Virus record (IMG/VR): IMGVR_UViG_3300023184_008808
Span: 26,160-90,159 of that record
Source of the DNA: a virus
Reading direction: 5' to 3' (one strand)
Length of the DNA: 64,000 nucleotides
The position numbers and the translations under genes were made by a program. Shown piece by piece: positions 8,393-15,220 of this stretch. Positions within the stretch are counted from its first letter, which is position 1, and each line of letters opens with the position of its first letter. A model generated the notes under the pieces. It saw only the letters and a list, made by a program, of their open reading frames with translations. It did not search any database and had not been told where the DNA came from.

Positions 8393-9052
8393 ATGAAAAT
8401 TGAATTTTTACCTGATAGGAATATAACGCTTGTTTATTGTTCTCCCCCTATTGGTAACTTTGGTCTTGAACATTTTGATGGTCACATTACAGTTTGGGAT
8501 CATTGTCGTGAACAATTTGCTGTTAAATATACAGAAAAAATTGCTGGTTTTTACATGTCTCACAATCAGGGCGTGGGAAATAATATTGCTCGTTTTTTAA
8601 CGAAATTTGAGCGTATTGTAAAGACTAGTGGTCGTTATAAAAATATGAAATATAGTAAATTTGCCAAAACAAATAATCCTTTGATTATTTACATTGAACC
8701 AAGTGATTTTTGGCGGAACTGTTATTTCAAGCGTTCTCTTCTTACAATTCTTGTTCGTTGTGGAATGAATTATGATTTTAAAAAAGACAATTTTGATGAC
8801 GCTCTTTTTAGTGTAGATTATAAAGAATCAACCTATCTTAAAGAAACCAAGCCTGCTGTTTTGCGATTTATGTTTGGATTTACACACTATAACGGTGTTG
8901 TTCCTCCATTTCTTGAAACAACTGTTTTAAAACATGGTTGGCGTGAAGAGTTTCAAAAACTTGATGAAACAGCTATTCGCAATCGTTTAATTTTGCCTCC
9001 CGGAATTAAAAAGCAACCTAATATTGTTGGTGCAGAATCGCTTTGGGTTTAG
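8393..9052 (+). CDS. Hypothetical protein, 219 aa
   Basis: Soluble protein, no recognised motif. Features noted are WRNCYFKRSLLTILVRCGM (about 107-125) and a basic centre. Separated by 4 bases from the upstream gene. Function unknown. Confidence 0.6.
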   Translation: MKIEFLPDRNITLVYCSPPIGNFGLEHFDGHITVWDHCREQFAVKYTEKIAGFYMSHNQGVGNNIARFLTKFERIVKTSGRYKNMKYSKFAKTNNPLIIYIEPSDFWRNCYFKRSLLTILVRCGMNYDFKKDNFDDALFSVDYKESTYLKETKPAVLRFMFGFTHYNGVVPPFLETTVLKHGWREEFQKLDETAIRNRLILPPGIKKQPNIVGAESLWV

Positions 9053-9079
9053 CCTTCCTAGATATGGTAGGAGGTAACC

Positions 9080-9565
9080 ATGAGCGATCAATTAGAAGCA
9101 TTGGCCAGAAAACCAAAAATTGAAGAATCTATTCCTATTTGGATTAAGATTTTTGGTGGTTCTATTGTAAGTGTCCTTTTTCTTTGCATAATTACTGTTG
9201 TTGGATATGTGGTCAATAATCTAAATAGCTTGCAAATTCAAATCAATACCCTTACTTCACAAATGATAACTAAAGATGAAAATACGGCACAACACAAGGT
9301 TATGTGGGACACTTTTATGGGGCAAATTAAAACCACACAAGATACGCTCGCACCAGTTAAAGAACGAGTTAGCACCTGTGAACAACTTGCTAAAGAAAGG
9401 CAAGTAGCAGTAGAAAAAATTGAAGCTAGGCAGATTTTTCAGGAAAAATCGATAGAAACTTTAAATTTTCAATTGCGGGAAGAAATTAAATCTTTGCAAA
9501 AAGATTTACAACTTTTGCGTGAGCGTTTGGCATCTATTGAAGGTAAGATAGCTGAAAAGAAATAA
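9080..9565 (+). CDS. Membrane-anchored coiled-coil protein
   Basis: 161 aa: short cytoplasmic N-terminus, one long hydrophobic helix (about residues 24-48), then about 110 residues of heptad-rich charged helix ending in LLRERLASIEGKIAEKK. Architecture is compatible with a spanin-like or scaffold-like membrane protein but no family signature was seen. Excellent ribosome site GTAGGAGGTAACC. Confidence 0.6.
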   Translation: MSDQLEALARKPKIEESIPIWIKIFGGSIVSVLFLCIITVVGYVVNNLNSLQIQINTLTSQMITKDENTAQHKVMWDTFMGQIKTTQDTLAPVKERVSTCEQLAKERQVAVEKIEARQIFQEKSIETLNFQLREEIKSLQKDLQLLRERLASIEGKIAEKK

Positions 9566-9576
9566 GGGGTTCTGTT

Positions 9577-10374
9577 TTGAAAAATAGCGGACAATGGTTT
9601 TTTACAGCAGATACACATTTTGGACATGCAAACATCATTAAGTATTGCAAACGCCCATTTTTGAACCGTGACCAGTTAGATCTTTGTGATCTTATCAATT
9701 CTGGAACAATTCCTCATACAGATTTAACAGTGACAACTTCGGTTGTTAATGCTATGGATGATTTTATTCTCCATAGCATTAACTCTACAGTTGATAAAGA
9801 TGATAACTTAGTGATCATAGGTGATTTCTGCTTTTCTAAATCTAATCAAATTTTAGAGATAACTCGTAATTATCGTAATCGCATTAAATGTAAAAATGTT
9901 TTTTTAGTATTTGGAAATCATGATCATCGAGATGCTTGCCGTGAGGTATTTACTAACTGTTATGATAACTATTTATTTAAAATTGATGGACATCTAATTT
10001 TCACTACTCATTATCCTTGCAGATCATGGGATCGTGCTAGTCATGGTAGTTGGTGTCTTTATGGTCATGTGCATAATAAGTTTCATCCTTTTGATAACGG
10101 CAGGCTAATGCCTTATGATAATGCTGTTCTTCAAGAGGGATTTAGCTCAATATTAAAAAGACATAACATTCATGAAAGTGCAATTATTGTAAATGATCTT
10201 CTTGCTGCCGTGGCAAGTCTGAACGGATCGGAACTAACTCTTGATGTGGGAGTTGATAATGTTCGAGAAGGAGTGCCTTTTGGCACACCATGGGGCATGA
10301 TCGATTTGCGTATTTATATGCAACAAAAGCAACAAGCATGGCTGTTAAGAAAAAATCGCAATTATAAAAATTAG
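9577..10374 (+). CDS. Calcineurin-like metallophosphoesterase
   Basis: 265 aa with all metallophosphoesterase motifs: ADTHFGHANI (D-x-H, residues about 9-18), IIGDFCF (GD), FGNHDHRD (GNHD), TTHYP and YGHVHNK (GHxH). The DTHFGH pattern is typical of phage and bacterial phosphoesterases sometimes acting on nucleotides or cyclic nucleotides; substrate unknown. A 50-residue C-terminal extension follows the catalytic core. Starts with TTG, supported by ATAAGGGG upstream. Second phosphoesterase of this superfamily at 29157. Confidence 0.85.
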   Translation: MKNSGQWFFTADTHFGHANIIKYCKRPFLNRDQLDLCDLINSGTIPHTDLTVTTSVVNAMDDFILHSINSTVDKDDNLVIIGDFCFSKSNQILEITRNYRNRIKCKNVFLVFGNHDHRDACREVFTNCYDNYLFKIDGHLIFTTHYPCRSWDRASHGSWCLYGHVHNKFHPFDNGRLMPYDNAVLQEGFSSILKRHNIHESAIIVNDLLAAVASLNGSELTLDVGVDNVREGVPFGTPWGMIDLRIYMQQKQQAWLLRKNRNYKN

Positions 10375-10446
10375 TTTTGCTTTACAACCAAACTTATTTT
10401 GAATATAATCATGGTGTTTCGATAATTAAAACCATGAAGTTTAATC

Positions 10447-11022
10447 ATGCAGTCTTTTTCTTTAGTTATAATCCCTGTTGCTCCGAAAGCACAAGATTAT
10501 ATGCATCTTGCTGAAAAGTTTGCTTATATATTTTGCTTGCCACAGGATCGAAGGAATATCAAAGATTCTGAATTTTATTCATTGGCTTGTGTATGGCTAT
10601 GTCGTGCAGTAAAAAAATACACTCATAGTAAGGGTGATTTTGAAAGTTATGCTGGAATGACTATTAGAAATGGTTTGATAAGTCACATCAGATATTTAAA
10701 TCGTAAAAGGCGTAATAAAAAATCTGCTCATCTTGCAGATTTTCAATTAGATAATTTAGTTGATCACAGTAAAAGTGAACTTGATCAGCATTTAGATGAA
10801 GAAGTTAATACTAGACTTGTGGATTTTGTTTTAAAAACCCATAAGAAAGAAACAGATCAAGATAGGGATGATAAAGAGTTGATGTTAGATATTTATTATC
10901 GTGGTAAAACTGTTTTTGATCTCGCAAAGGAACATTCATGCACTCGCATGACTATTTACAACAGGATTCAAAGAATTGTCAATAAGATTCGCCAATGGTA
11001 TTCAGTAGCAGGCAAAAATTGA
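10447..11022 (+). CDS. Sigma-like factor (second)
   Basis: 191 aa. Region 2-like: FYSLACVWLCRAVKKYTHSKGDFESYAGMTIRNGLISHIRYLNRKRRNKK (about 43-92, read in pieces), matching the sigma region 2.1-2.4 layout. C-terminal region 4-like helix-turn-helix: GKTVFDLAKEHSCTRMTIYNRIQRIVNKIRQW. Divergent from bacterial primary sigma factors but the two-domain layout is clear. Upstream TATAAT at 10404-10409 and a TTTACAACCAAA box at 10381; no Shine-Dalgarno is obvious before the ATG. Confidence 0.75.
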   Translation: MQSFSLVIIPVAPKAQDYMHLAEKFAYIFCLPQDRRNIKDSEFYSLACVWLCRAVKKYTHSKGDFESYAGMTIRNGLISHIRYLNRKRRNKKSAHLADFQLDNLVDHSKSELDQHLDEEVNTRLVDFVLKTHKKETDQDRDDKELMLDIYYRGKTVFDLAKEHSCTRMTIYNRIQRIVNKIRQWYSVAGKN

Positions 11023-11054
11023 TGTTGATTTTCAATGTTTAGCCTGTTTATAAA

Positions 11055-11076
11055 ATCACTCTGGTGCAAGAGTGAT
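11055..11076 (+). promoter_or_regulatory. Perfect 8-bp hairpin upstream of secreted-protein gene
   Basis: ATCACTCT (11055-11062), loop GGTGCA, AGAGTGAT (11069-11076). No T-run follows, so it is more likely a leader element or transcript-stabilising hairpin than a terminator. The loop-side CACTCTGG recurs in the terminator after the same gene (11506-11513). Confidence 0.45.
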
Positions 11077-11131
11077 GTAGCATAGGGGCAAGGTGCACCA
11101 CTTGTTCCAAGTTTGTTGGAGATAAACTTTT

Positions 11132-11476
11132 ATGAACAGGATGTTGTTGGGATTGGCTTTGATGTTTGGTCTTGCTTCCGTCAGTGAAGGTGCGCCTTTT
11201 CGCATTTTTAATCGGAATGCAACGAAAAATGATTCTTCTCGTCCTGTGATAAGTGTTTTCTTGGGTTCGGCCCAAGCTGCAGCTAATCACATGGCTTCTA
11301 TGTGCCGAATGGGGCATTTTGGCAATCCGACAGGCGGGTATGAAGGAGTTGGTATGGGTTCATCTCCTCAATCAGCTATTAGTGCTTGTTGCTATTATGG
11401 TAAACGCCCACTTCGTGATTCTGGTGTTGCACAAGGATCTAACGGAATGTGGTACGCCTGCTGTCGTTACAATTAA
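11132..11476 (+). CDS. Small secreted Cys-rich protein of planctomycete type
   Basis: 114 aa. Signal peptide MNRMLLGLALMFGLASVSEG with likely cleavage near SEGA. The mature part has HMASMCRMGHFGN, a GGYEGVGMGSSP motif, SACCYYGKRP and a final MWYACCRYN; the GYEGVG(M/F)GS...CCYYG...YYAC pattern is one I associate with small exported planctomycete proteins of unknown function. Flanked by a leader hairpin and a very strong terminator, so it is probably a separately and highly expressed single-gene unit. Probable host-derived gene. Confidence 0.7.
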   Translation: MNRMLLGLALMFGLASVSEGAPFRIFNRNATKNDSSRPVISVFLGSAQAAANHMASMCRMGHFGNPTGGYEGVGMGSSPQSAISACCYYGKRPLRDSGVAQGSNGMWYACCRYN

Positions 11477-11494
11477 CGATAAGGCATAATTCTT

Positions 11495-11560
11495 GGATGG
11501 ACAAACCACTCTGGCAGGAAACACATTGTGTGTTGGTGGTTTGTTCATCCTTGTTTTATT
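11495..11560 (+). terminator. Strong terminator after secreted-protein gene
   Basis: 15-bp stem GGATGGACAAACCAC (11495-11509) with GTGGTTTGTTCATCC (11536-11550), one G-U pair, an inner AACACA/TGTGTT hairpin in the loop, then TTGTTTTATT. The following gap to 11783 is AT-rich; the only thing in it is a possible 18-codon frame with GTG start at 11609 (site TATGGAGA), too short to call. Confidence 0.85.
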
Positions 11561-11783
11561 CTTGAATAAAATTTTGATTTTAAATTAAAGAAATATGGAG
11601 ATCAATAAGTGGCTGAAGATAGAGTAAAGTGTGGAAGATTGATGTATAAACGCAAGCAGAGATAAAAGTCAAAAAGAAAAAGAAAATGTAATGGTTTGGC
11701 TAAGAGTGCCTTTTTAACCCTTTTCTTTTTTCTTTTGGCAATTTACAATTGTACAAGATTACTTTTAATTTAAGGATTGTTTT

Positions 11784-12593
11784 ATGAATCCTATTTTTTC
11801 TGTTGAACAAAAGGTTATATTTAGAAATCAAGATGTTGTCATTAAAGCTGTCGGCAAATGTGCTGATGGTAAGCCCAAATATTATTGCAATATGGGTTTG
11901 GTAGGCCTTGGGATGTGGATTCCTGAATCTCAATTGCAAAGTGGCAATTCTCAAGGTCCGCCAATTGTTTCTTTCAACAGGCGCATGCCTCACCTATGTA
12001 TTGTTGATAATTTTTATAAAAACCCTGATGAAATCAGGGCTTTGGCATTAGAGCAACATTATGAGGCTGACATTCGTTTTTATAAAGGAAAGCGAACTAA
12101 AGATCGTTTTCTTTGGCCATTCTTAAAGGAAGAATTTGAGCGCATTCTTGGTCGTCCTATTGTTGATTGGTTAAACCAGCCTGCAAATGGCTGTTTCCAA
12201 ATTACTGGTTATGATGATCCGCTTGTTTATCATAGTGATAATCAAAGTTATGCTGCTGCTATTTATCTAACTCCTCATGCACCAGTTAGTGCTGGAACTA
12301 GTTTTTGGCAAGATAAAAAACATCATGCTCGTCGGCCAACCGATCACCCGATGGAATATGATCGTTATCCAGATGATGAAACTCGCAAACAAGTTTACCT
12401 AGAAGTTTACACAGAATATAATATTACACACCCAGATAACTGGGAACTTGTGGATAAGGTGGGAGCAGTTTATAATCGTCTTGCTATTTGGGATGCTCAA
12501 ATGATTCATTCGGCAAGCACTTATGAAGGGTTGCCCAGTGATGCTGTTGATAAATCAAGATTGGTTCAATTGTTTTTTTTCACTGTAAAGTAA
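11784..12593 (+). CDS. 2OG-Fe(II) oxygenase-like protein (DUF6445 type)
   Basis: 269 aa. Residues 1-52 form a small extra domain; from about 68 (MPHLCIVDNFYKNPDEIRALA) the protein follows the DUF6445 pattern: HSDNQSYAAAIYLTP (iron-ligand-type HxD near residue 152), GTSFWQDK, RLAIWDAQMIHSAS (distal His) and a final RLVQLFFF with the Arg that binds 2-oxoglutarate in related enzymes. Predicted non-haem iron hydroxylase; substrate unknown. Ribosome site TTAAGGATT; followed by a clear terminator. Confidence 0.65.
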   Translation: MNPIFSVEQKVIFRNQDVVIKAVGKCADGKPKYYCNMGLVGLGMWIPESQLQSGNSQGPPIVSFNRRMPHLCIVDNFYKNPDEIRALALEQHYEADIRFYKGKRTKDRFLWPFLKEEFERILGRPIVDWLNQPANGCFQITGYDDPLVYHSDNQSYAAAIYLTPHAPVSAGTSFWQDKKHHARRPTDHPMEYDRYPDDETRKQVYLEVYTEYNITHPDNWELVDKVGAVYNRLAIWDAQMIHSASTYEGLPSDAVDKSRLVQLFFFTVK

Positions 12594-12600
12594 TATGTCA

Positions 12601-12632
12601 AAGCCTCTTCAAAATGAAGGGGCTTTATTTTT
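12601..12632 (+). terminator. Intrinsic terminator
   Basis: AAGCCTCTTC/GAAGGGGCTT 10-bp stem (12601-12625) with 5-base loop, then TATTTTTAG. Eight bases after the oxygenase stop. Confidence 0.8.
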
Positions 12633-12646
12633 AGGTTTAAATTTTT

Positions 12647-13009
12647 ATGAGTAATTCTCAAAAGTTTGCAAATACTATTGAATCTCTTATGCACGCCATG
12701 GCTGAGGATATAGTGAAAGAGAGATTGGTTGATGTGTTGAAAAATATTGATTGGAGTCGAGAAATTGAAAAACGCATTGATCTTTATAGTCTTATTTGTG
12801 ACAAGATAGATTTAATTGAATTGGTTAAAAATGAAGTTGATTGGGAAAAGTTGGCCCATGAACAATTGATGCCAAAAGCTTTAGTCCAATTTCGCTCACT
12901 ACATGAACTTTCGATGGTAAAATCTGTTGTTGAAAAATCACAAGTGTCAATTGCTCGTAAGCATAATACTTTTTGGAAGCGGTTGTGTTGGTTTTTTAGA
13001 GGGGTCTGA
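12647..13009 (+). CDS. Hypothetical helical protein, 120 aa
   Basis: Predicted all-helical, acidic/amphipathic, with repeated short segments of the form (I/L)DW(S/E)(R/K) at residues about 41-46, 53 and 77. No family recognised. Ends 1 base before a 35-residue membrane protein gene with which it is probably co-translated. Confidence 0.55.
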   Translation: MSNSQKFANTIESLMHAMAEDIVKERLVDVLKNIDWSREIEKRIDLYSLICDKIDLIELVKNEVDWEKLAHEQLMPKALVQFRSLHELSMVKSVVEKSQVSIARKHNTFWKRLCWFFRGV

Positions 13010-13010
13010 T

Positions 13011-13118
13011 ATGACTTCTGTTGAAGAATGGCAGATTACTGTCATATTAGTTGGAATTATAGTAATTGGTCCTTTGGCTTATATTTGTCTTTTAAAAAAG
13101 TGGTTTGGTGAAGAGTAA
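13011..13118 (+). CDS. Tiny single-pass membrane protein
   Basis: 35 aa: MTSVEEWQ, then a hydrophobic helix TVILVGIIVIGPLAYICLL, then KKWFGEE. Chosen start is the ATG at 13011 with GAGGGG 6 bases upstream; a longer in-frame reading from 12927 would run inside the preceding gene and lacks a site. Function unknown. Confidence 0.55.
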   Translation: MTSVEEWQITVILVGIIVIGPLAYICLLKKWFGEE

Positions 13119-13126
13119 ATATTTTA

Positions 13127-13240
13127 GAGCATTCGTGCTTCGATGCCACCAATGACCATCAGTGCAGTCTAGGATGACCTCTAGCTTAAATTGTGAGAGC
13201 CTCGGCTCAAAACATGCTGATAGAGGTGGATCTTTTTTGA
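13127..13240 (+). terminator. Structured element ending in a terminator-like hairpin
   Basis: Three nested elements: a GCAT-CG/CGATGC hairpin (13129-13146), then a long-range stem ACCTCTA (13177-13183) with TAGAGGT (13221-13227), enclosing a GC-rich GAGAGCC/GGCTC interior, then GGATCTTTTTTG. Either the terminator of the upstream operon or the 3' end of a small RNA. Confidence 0.45.
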
Positions 13241-13258
13241 TTGTTTAGTTTTTTTGAT

Positions 13259-13366
13259 ACACAAGCTGCTGAAGTTTTATTTTTCTCAGCGTGAGAGTTT
13301 GTTTGCTTATTGATTTGTTTTCTTTGATTTTTATGCTCACACGGGATGCCATATCCCAGCTTGTGT
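13259..13366 (+). ncRNA. Candidate multibranched structured RNA
   Basis: No open frame here. A perfect 10-bp closing stem ACACAAGCTG (13259-13268) with CAGCTTGTGT (13357-13366) encloses three smaller stems: a GCTGA/TCAGC pairing (13268-13272 with 13286-13290), GTGAG/CTCAC (13291-13295 with 13336-13340) and GGGAT-GCCAT-ATCCC (13343-13357). One or two bases are shared between adjacent stems at the junction, so not all can close fully at once. T-rich sequence follows. No known RNA class recognised; strand is assumed from flanking genes. Confidence 0.45.
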
Positions 13367-13505
13367 TTAATTTTTAATGTCTTTTTAGTTAAAAAAATAA
13401 AAAATCATGTATATAATTTTGATGAACTGTTTTTAAAACAGCATCATTTTTTAAATTTGATAACTAAATTTGATAGCAGAATACTAAATTTTAAAAGCAA
13501 AAAAC

Positions 13506-13514
13506 TGCTATAAT
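13506..13514 (+). promoter_or_regulatory. Extended -10 promoter
   Basis: TGC TATAAT at 13506-13514, a consensus extended -10, in a gene-free AT-rich region. It is placed correctly to transcribe the short terminated unit that follows. Confidence 0.6.
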
Positions 13515-13519
13515 TAGAC

Positions 13520-13605
13520 CTTGTATAACTTATAGTTAATATTATTTTAAAGACGAAAGTCGAAAAATCCTTTGGCGACATAGAGCACCAAAGGATTTTT
13601 TATTT
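13520..13605 (+). ncRNA. Candidate small RNA ending in a strong terminator
   Basis: Between the extended -10 at 13506 and a perfect 13-bp terminator stem (AAAAATCCTTTGG 13563-13575 with CCAAAGGATTTTT 13588-13600) there is no convincing open frame, only a GAC-GAAA-GTC mini-hairpin with a GNRA loop (13552-13561). A transcript of about 85 nt is predicted. Alternatively it is a leader/attenuator of the tRNA-clpS unit. Confidence 0.45.
13563..13605 (+). terminator. Strong intrinsic terminator
   Basis: Perfect 13-bp stem with 12-base loop and a T-run at 13596-13600 followed by TATTTG. Confidence 0.8.
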
Positions 13606-13630
13606 GATTCACCATACTATTTTTTGTCAT

Positions 13631-13701
13631 GCCCTTTTAGTTAAATGGTATAACGGCTGACTTGTAATCAGCGGTTGCCAGTTCGATTCTGGCATAGGGC
13701 T
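13631..13701 (+). tRNA. tRNA-Thr (anticodon TGT)
   Basis: Cloverleaf: acceptor GCCCTTT with ATAGGGC (one U-U mismatch), D arm around TAGTTAAATGGTATAAC, anticodon stem GCTGA/TCAGC with loop CTTGTAA (anticodon TGT at 13663-13665), T arm GCCAG-TTCGATT-CTGGC. CCA is not encoded; discriminator base T. The anticodon reads ACA/ACG-type Thr codons, which suits the AT-rich codon use of this genome. The only tRNA gene found in the window. Confidence 0.93.
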
Positions 13702-13733
13702 TAAAATTTAATCTCTACAATCAAACAAAACTG

Positions 13734-13742
13734 TGGTATGAT
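13734..13742 (+). promoter_or_regulatory. Extended -10 promoter for clpS
   Basis: TGG TATGAT at 13734-13742, about 75 bases upstream of the clpS start and downstream of the tRNA; a CTACAATCAAA box lies at 13715-13725. Confidence 0.45.
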
Positions 13743-13817
13743 ATACTTGCAGATGGCATGAGGCCCTTAATTAGCAATATAAAAATTTAATCAAATCCAC
13801 ACGGAGTTGTATGGGCC

Positions 13818-14129
13818 ATGAATACTGCAACAATTGAAGAAACTGAAACAATAGTAAAAAAACAACCACCTTACAATCTTATTCTTTTAAATGATGATGA
13901 TCATACGGAAAGTTATGTAATTAGTATGTGCATGAAGCTTTTTGGATATTCCAAAACAAAAGGTAAAAATATTGCCCTAGAGGTTCATAATACTGGTCGT
14001 TCAATCATATACACTGGATCATTTGAAGTTGTGGAATTAAAACAAGAGCAAGTTCATTCTTTTGGTCGAGATATATTTGTCATGCGTTGTAAGGGAAGCA
14101 TGACAGCAGTTATTGAAAAAGTTGTTTAA
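13818..14129 (+). CDS. clpS: ClpS-type adaptor for Clp protease
   Basis: 103 aa, normal ClpS length. Core: PPYNLILLNDDDHTESYV with the NDD substrate-pocket motif (about residues 26-28), then MKLFGYSKTKGKNIALEVHNTGR containing the pocket His, and a C-terminal VHSFGRDIF...CKGSM segment. By eye-alignment the E. coli gatekeeper Met40 position is Glu here (NDD-DHTE), so N-degron preference may differ. ClpS delivers substrates with destabilising N-termini to ClpAP-type proteases. Own promoter and GGAG site (13803). The phage also encodes ClpX (27871). Confidence 0.88.
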   Translation: MNTATIEETETIVKKQPPYNLILLNDDDHTESYVISMCMKLFGYSKTKGKNIALEVHNTGRSIIYTGSFEVVELKQEQVHSFGRDIFVMRCKGSMTAVIEKVV

Positions 14130-14236
14130 ATGCGTCTAAATAACGAATTTATAATTCTTATTTATTGAAAATTTTATGTTTTGATTCTGAAAAACTAATC
14201 TTATAATAGCATATTGATCTTTATTGAAGAGGCAGT

Positions 14237-14479
14237 ATGATTTATTCAAAGTTAGTTGAAGCATTCACCATGTTTATTGGTGCAATTATAGTGCTTCTTA
14301 TTTGTTTTGGTCTCTTTGGATGGCTTATTCAAATTTTGTGGAATGAGTGTCTTGTTCCAGCAGTCTCTATTTGTCAGCCAATTTCATTCTTTCAATCCAT
14401 TGGTTTGATTTGCTTGTTGCACCTATTGACAAAACTTGCATATTTAGATTTGAAAAATCAACCTAAGAAAGAAGAGTGA
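14237..14479 (+). CDS. Small two-helix membrane protein
   Basis: 80 aa with two hydrophobic segments (about 11-35 and 45-68) and a basic tail KNQPKKEE. TATAAT at 14202-14207 lies 30 bases upstream and GAGG before the ATG. Its stop overlaps the start of the next small membrane gene (TGATG). Holin-like topology but not recognisable as a known holin. Confidence 0.6.
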   Translation: MIYSKLVEAFTMFIGAIIVLLICFGLFGWLIQILWNECLVPAVSICQPISFFQSIGLICLLHLLTKLAYLDLKNQPKKEE

Positions 14480-14601
14480 TGTATATTTTTTTAAATTCAA
14501 ATGTTTTTTTTATGCATCTTTTGATTATTGCAGGTCTTGTTTTTTTTTGCTCTTTAATTATTTGGATTATTGATTTGTTTCAAAAACATGAAGAAGATTA
14601 A
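14479..14601 (+). CDS. Tiny single-pass membrane protein
   Basis: 40 aa, start codon overlapping the previous TGA. One hydrophobic helix (MHLLIIAGLVFFCSLIIWII) and a charged tail QKHEED. The coupling supports translation; function unknown, perhaps partner of the preceding membrane protein. Confidence 0.5.
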   Translation: MYIFLNSNVFFMHLLIIAGLVFFCSLIIWIIDLFQKHEED

Positions 14602-14751
14602 ATTATATGCAATCAATTGTTAAAAAAGCATATAATTTAAAGATGAATGAGATAATAAAATATAAATAGCTATTTTATATGATTAAAAATAAAAGTCTTT
14701 TGAACCTCAAATCAAATCCTAAAAACCTTAAATCTTGCTCTATATAAATTT

Positions 14752-15189
14752 ATGAATCGTCTTCATAAATTTATTGAATATGCATCGCTAAGAGACTCTG
14801 AATCTCAAGATTTAGTCTTTGAAGATTTTAGATCAAAAACACCTCTGTACCCTATGGGATACGGGGGCATTGGTCTTTATCCGTTATCTTGGTTTATTCC
14901 TTATTCTGCAGATGCAATTCTTTATATAACTCAAGATGAGCGTTTGTATTGCAATGGTGATGGGCCTCCTTTTGATATTAGGCACATACCCGGTCATGAG
15001 CAATACGGAGACAAAATAAATAATGGCGAAAAAAAGCCTTTTGATATTACAGACCTACCGGGCAAACCAGTAAAGCCTAAAGGCACACCTCTTCCCGGCG
15101 TTGTCAAACCTTATACTAATTTTGTTAAACTTGTAACTAATGTACGCTCATATATTGATAAGAAAAAGTGGAAAATGCCACCTGCATAA
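14752..15189 (+). CDS. Putative internal virion protein with capsid-targeting-like leader
   Basis: 145 aa. N-terminus MNRLHKFIEYASL...DLVFE|DF resembles T4-type capsid-targeting peptides: a short amphipathic aromatic start and a hydrophobic-hydrophobic-x-Glu site at residues 21-24. The rest is Pro/Gly rich, with two FDI(R/T)..PG repeats (FDIRHIPG, FDITDLPG) and PYPMGYGG-like aromatic stretches, suggesting an extended structural role. Adjacent to another leader-bearing protein. No clear ribosome site before the ATG; ATATAAT boxes lie upstream (14626). Confidence 0.5.
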   Translation: MNRLHKFIEYASLRDSESQDLVFEDFRSKTPLYPMGYGGIGLYPLSWFIPYSADAILYITQDERLYCNGDGPPFDIRHIPGHEQYGDKINNGEKKPFDITDLPGKPVKPKGTPLPGVVKPYTNFVKLVTNVRSYIDKKKWKMPPA

Positions 15190-15220
15190 ATGAAAAATTA
15201 TGGTTGTAATTGGAGTTTTT

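Noticed and set aside
11609-11665. 18-codon ORF with GTG start
   Set aside because: Has a fair ribosome site but is too short to support without homologues.
15200-15220. Earlier start of the large leader-bearing gene
   Set aside because: The ATG at 15221 has TTGGAG at proper spacing and yields the conserved leader; the one at 15200 does neither.
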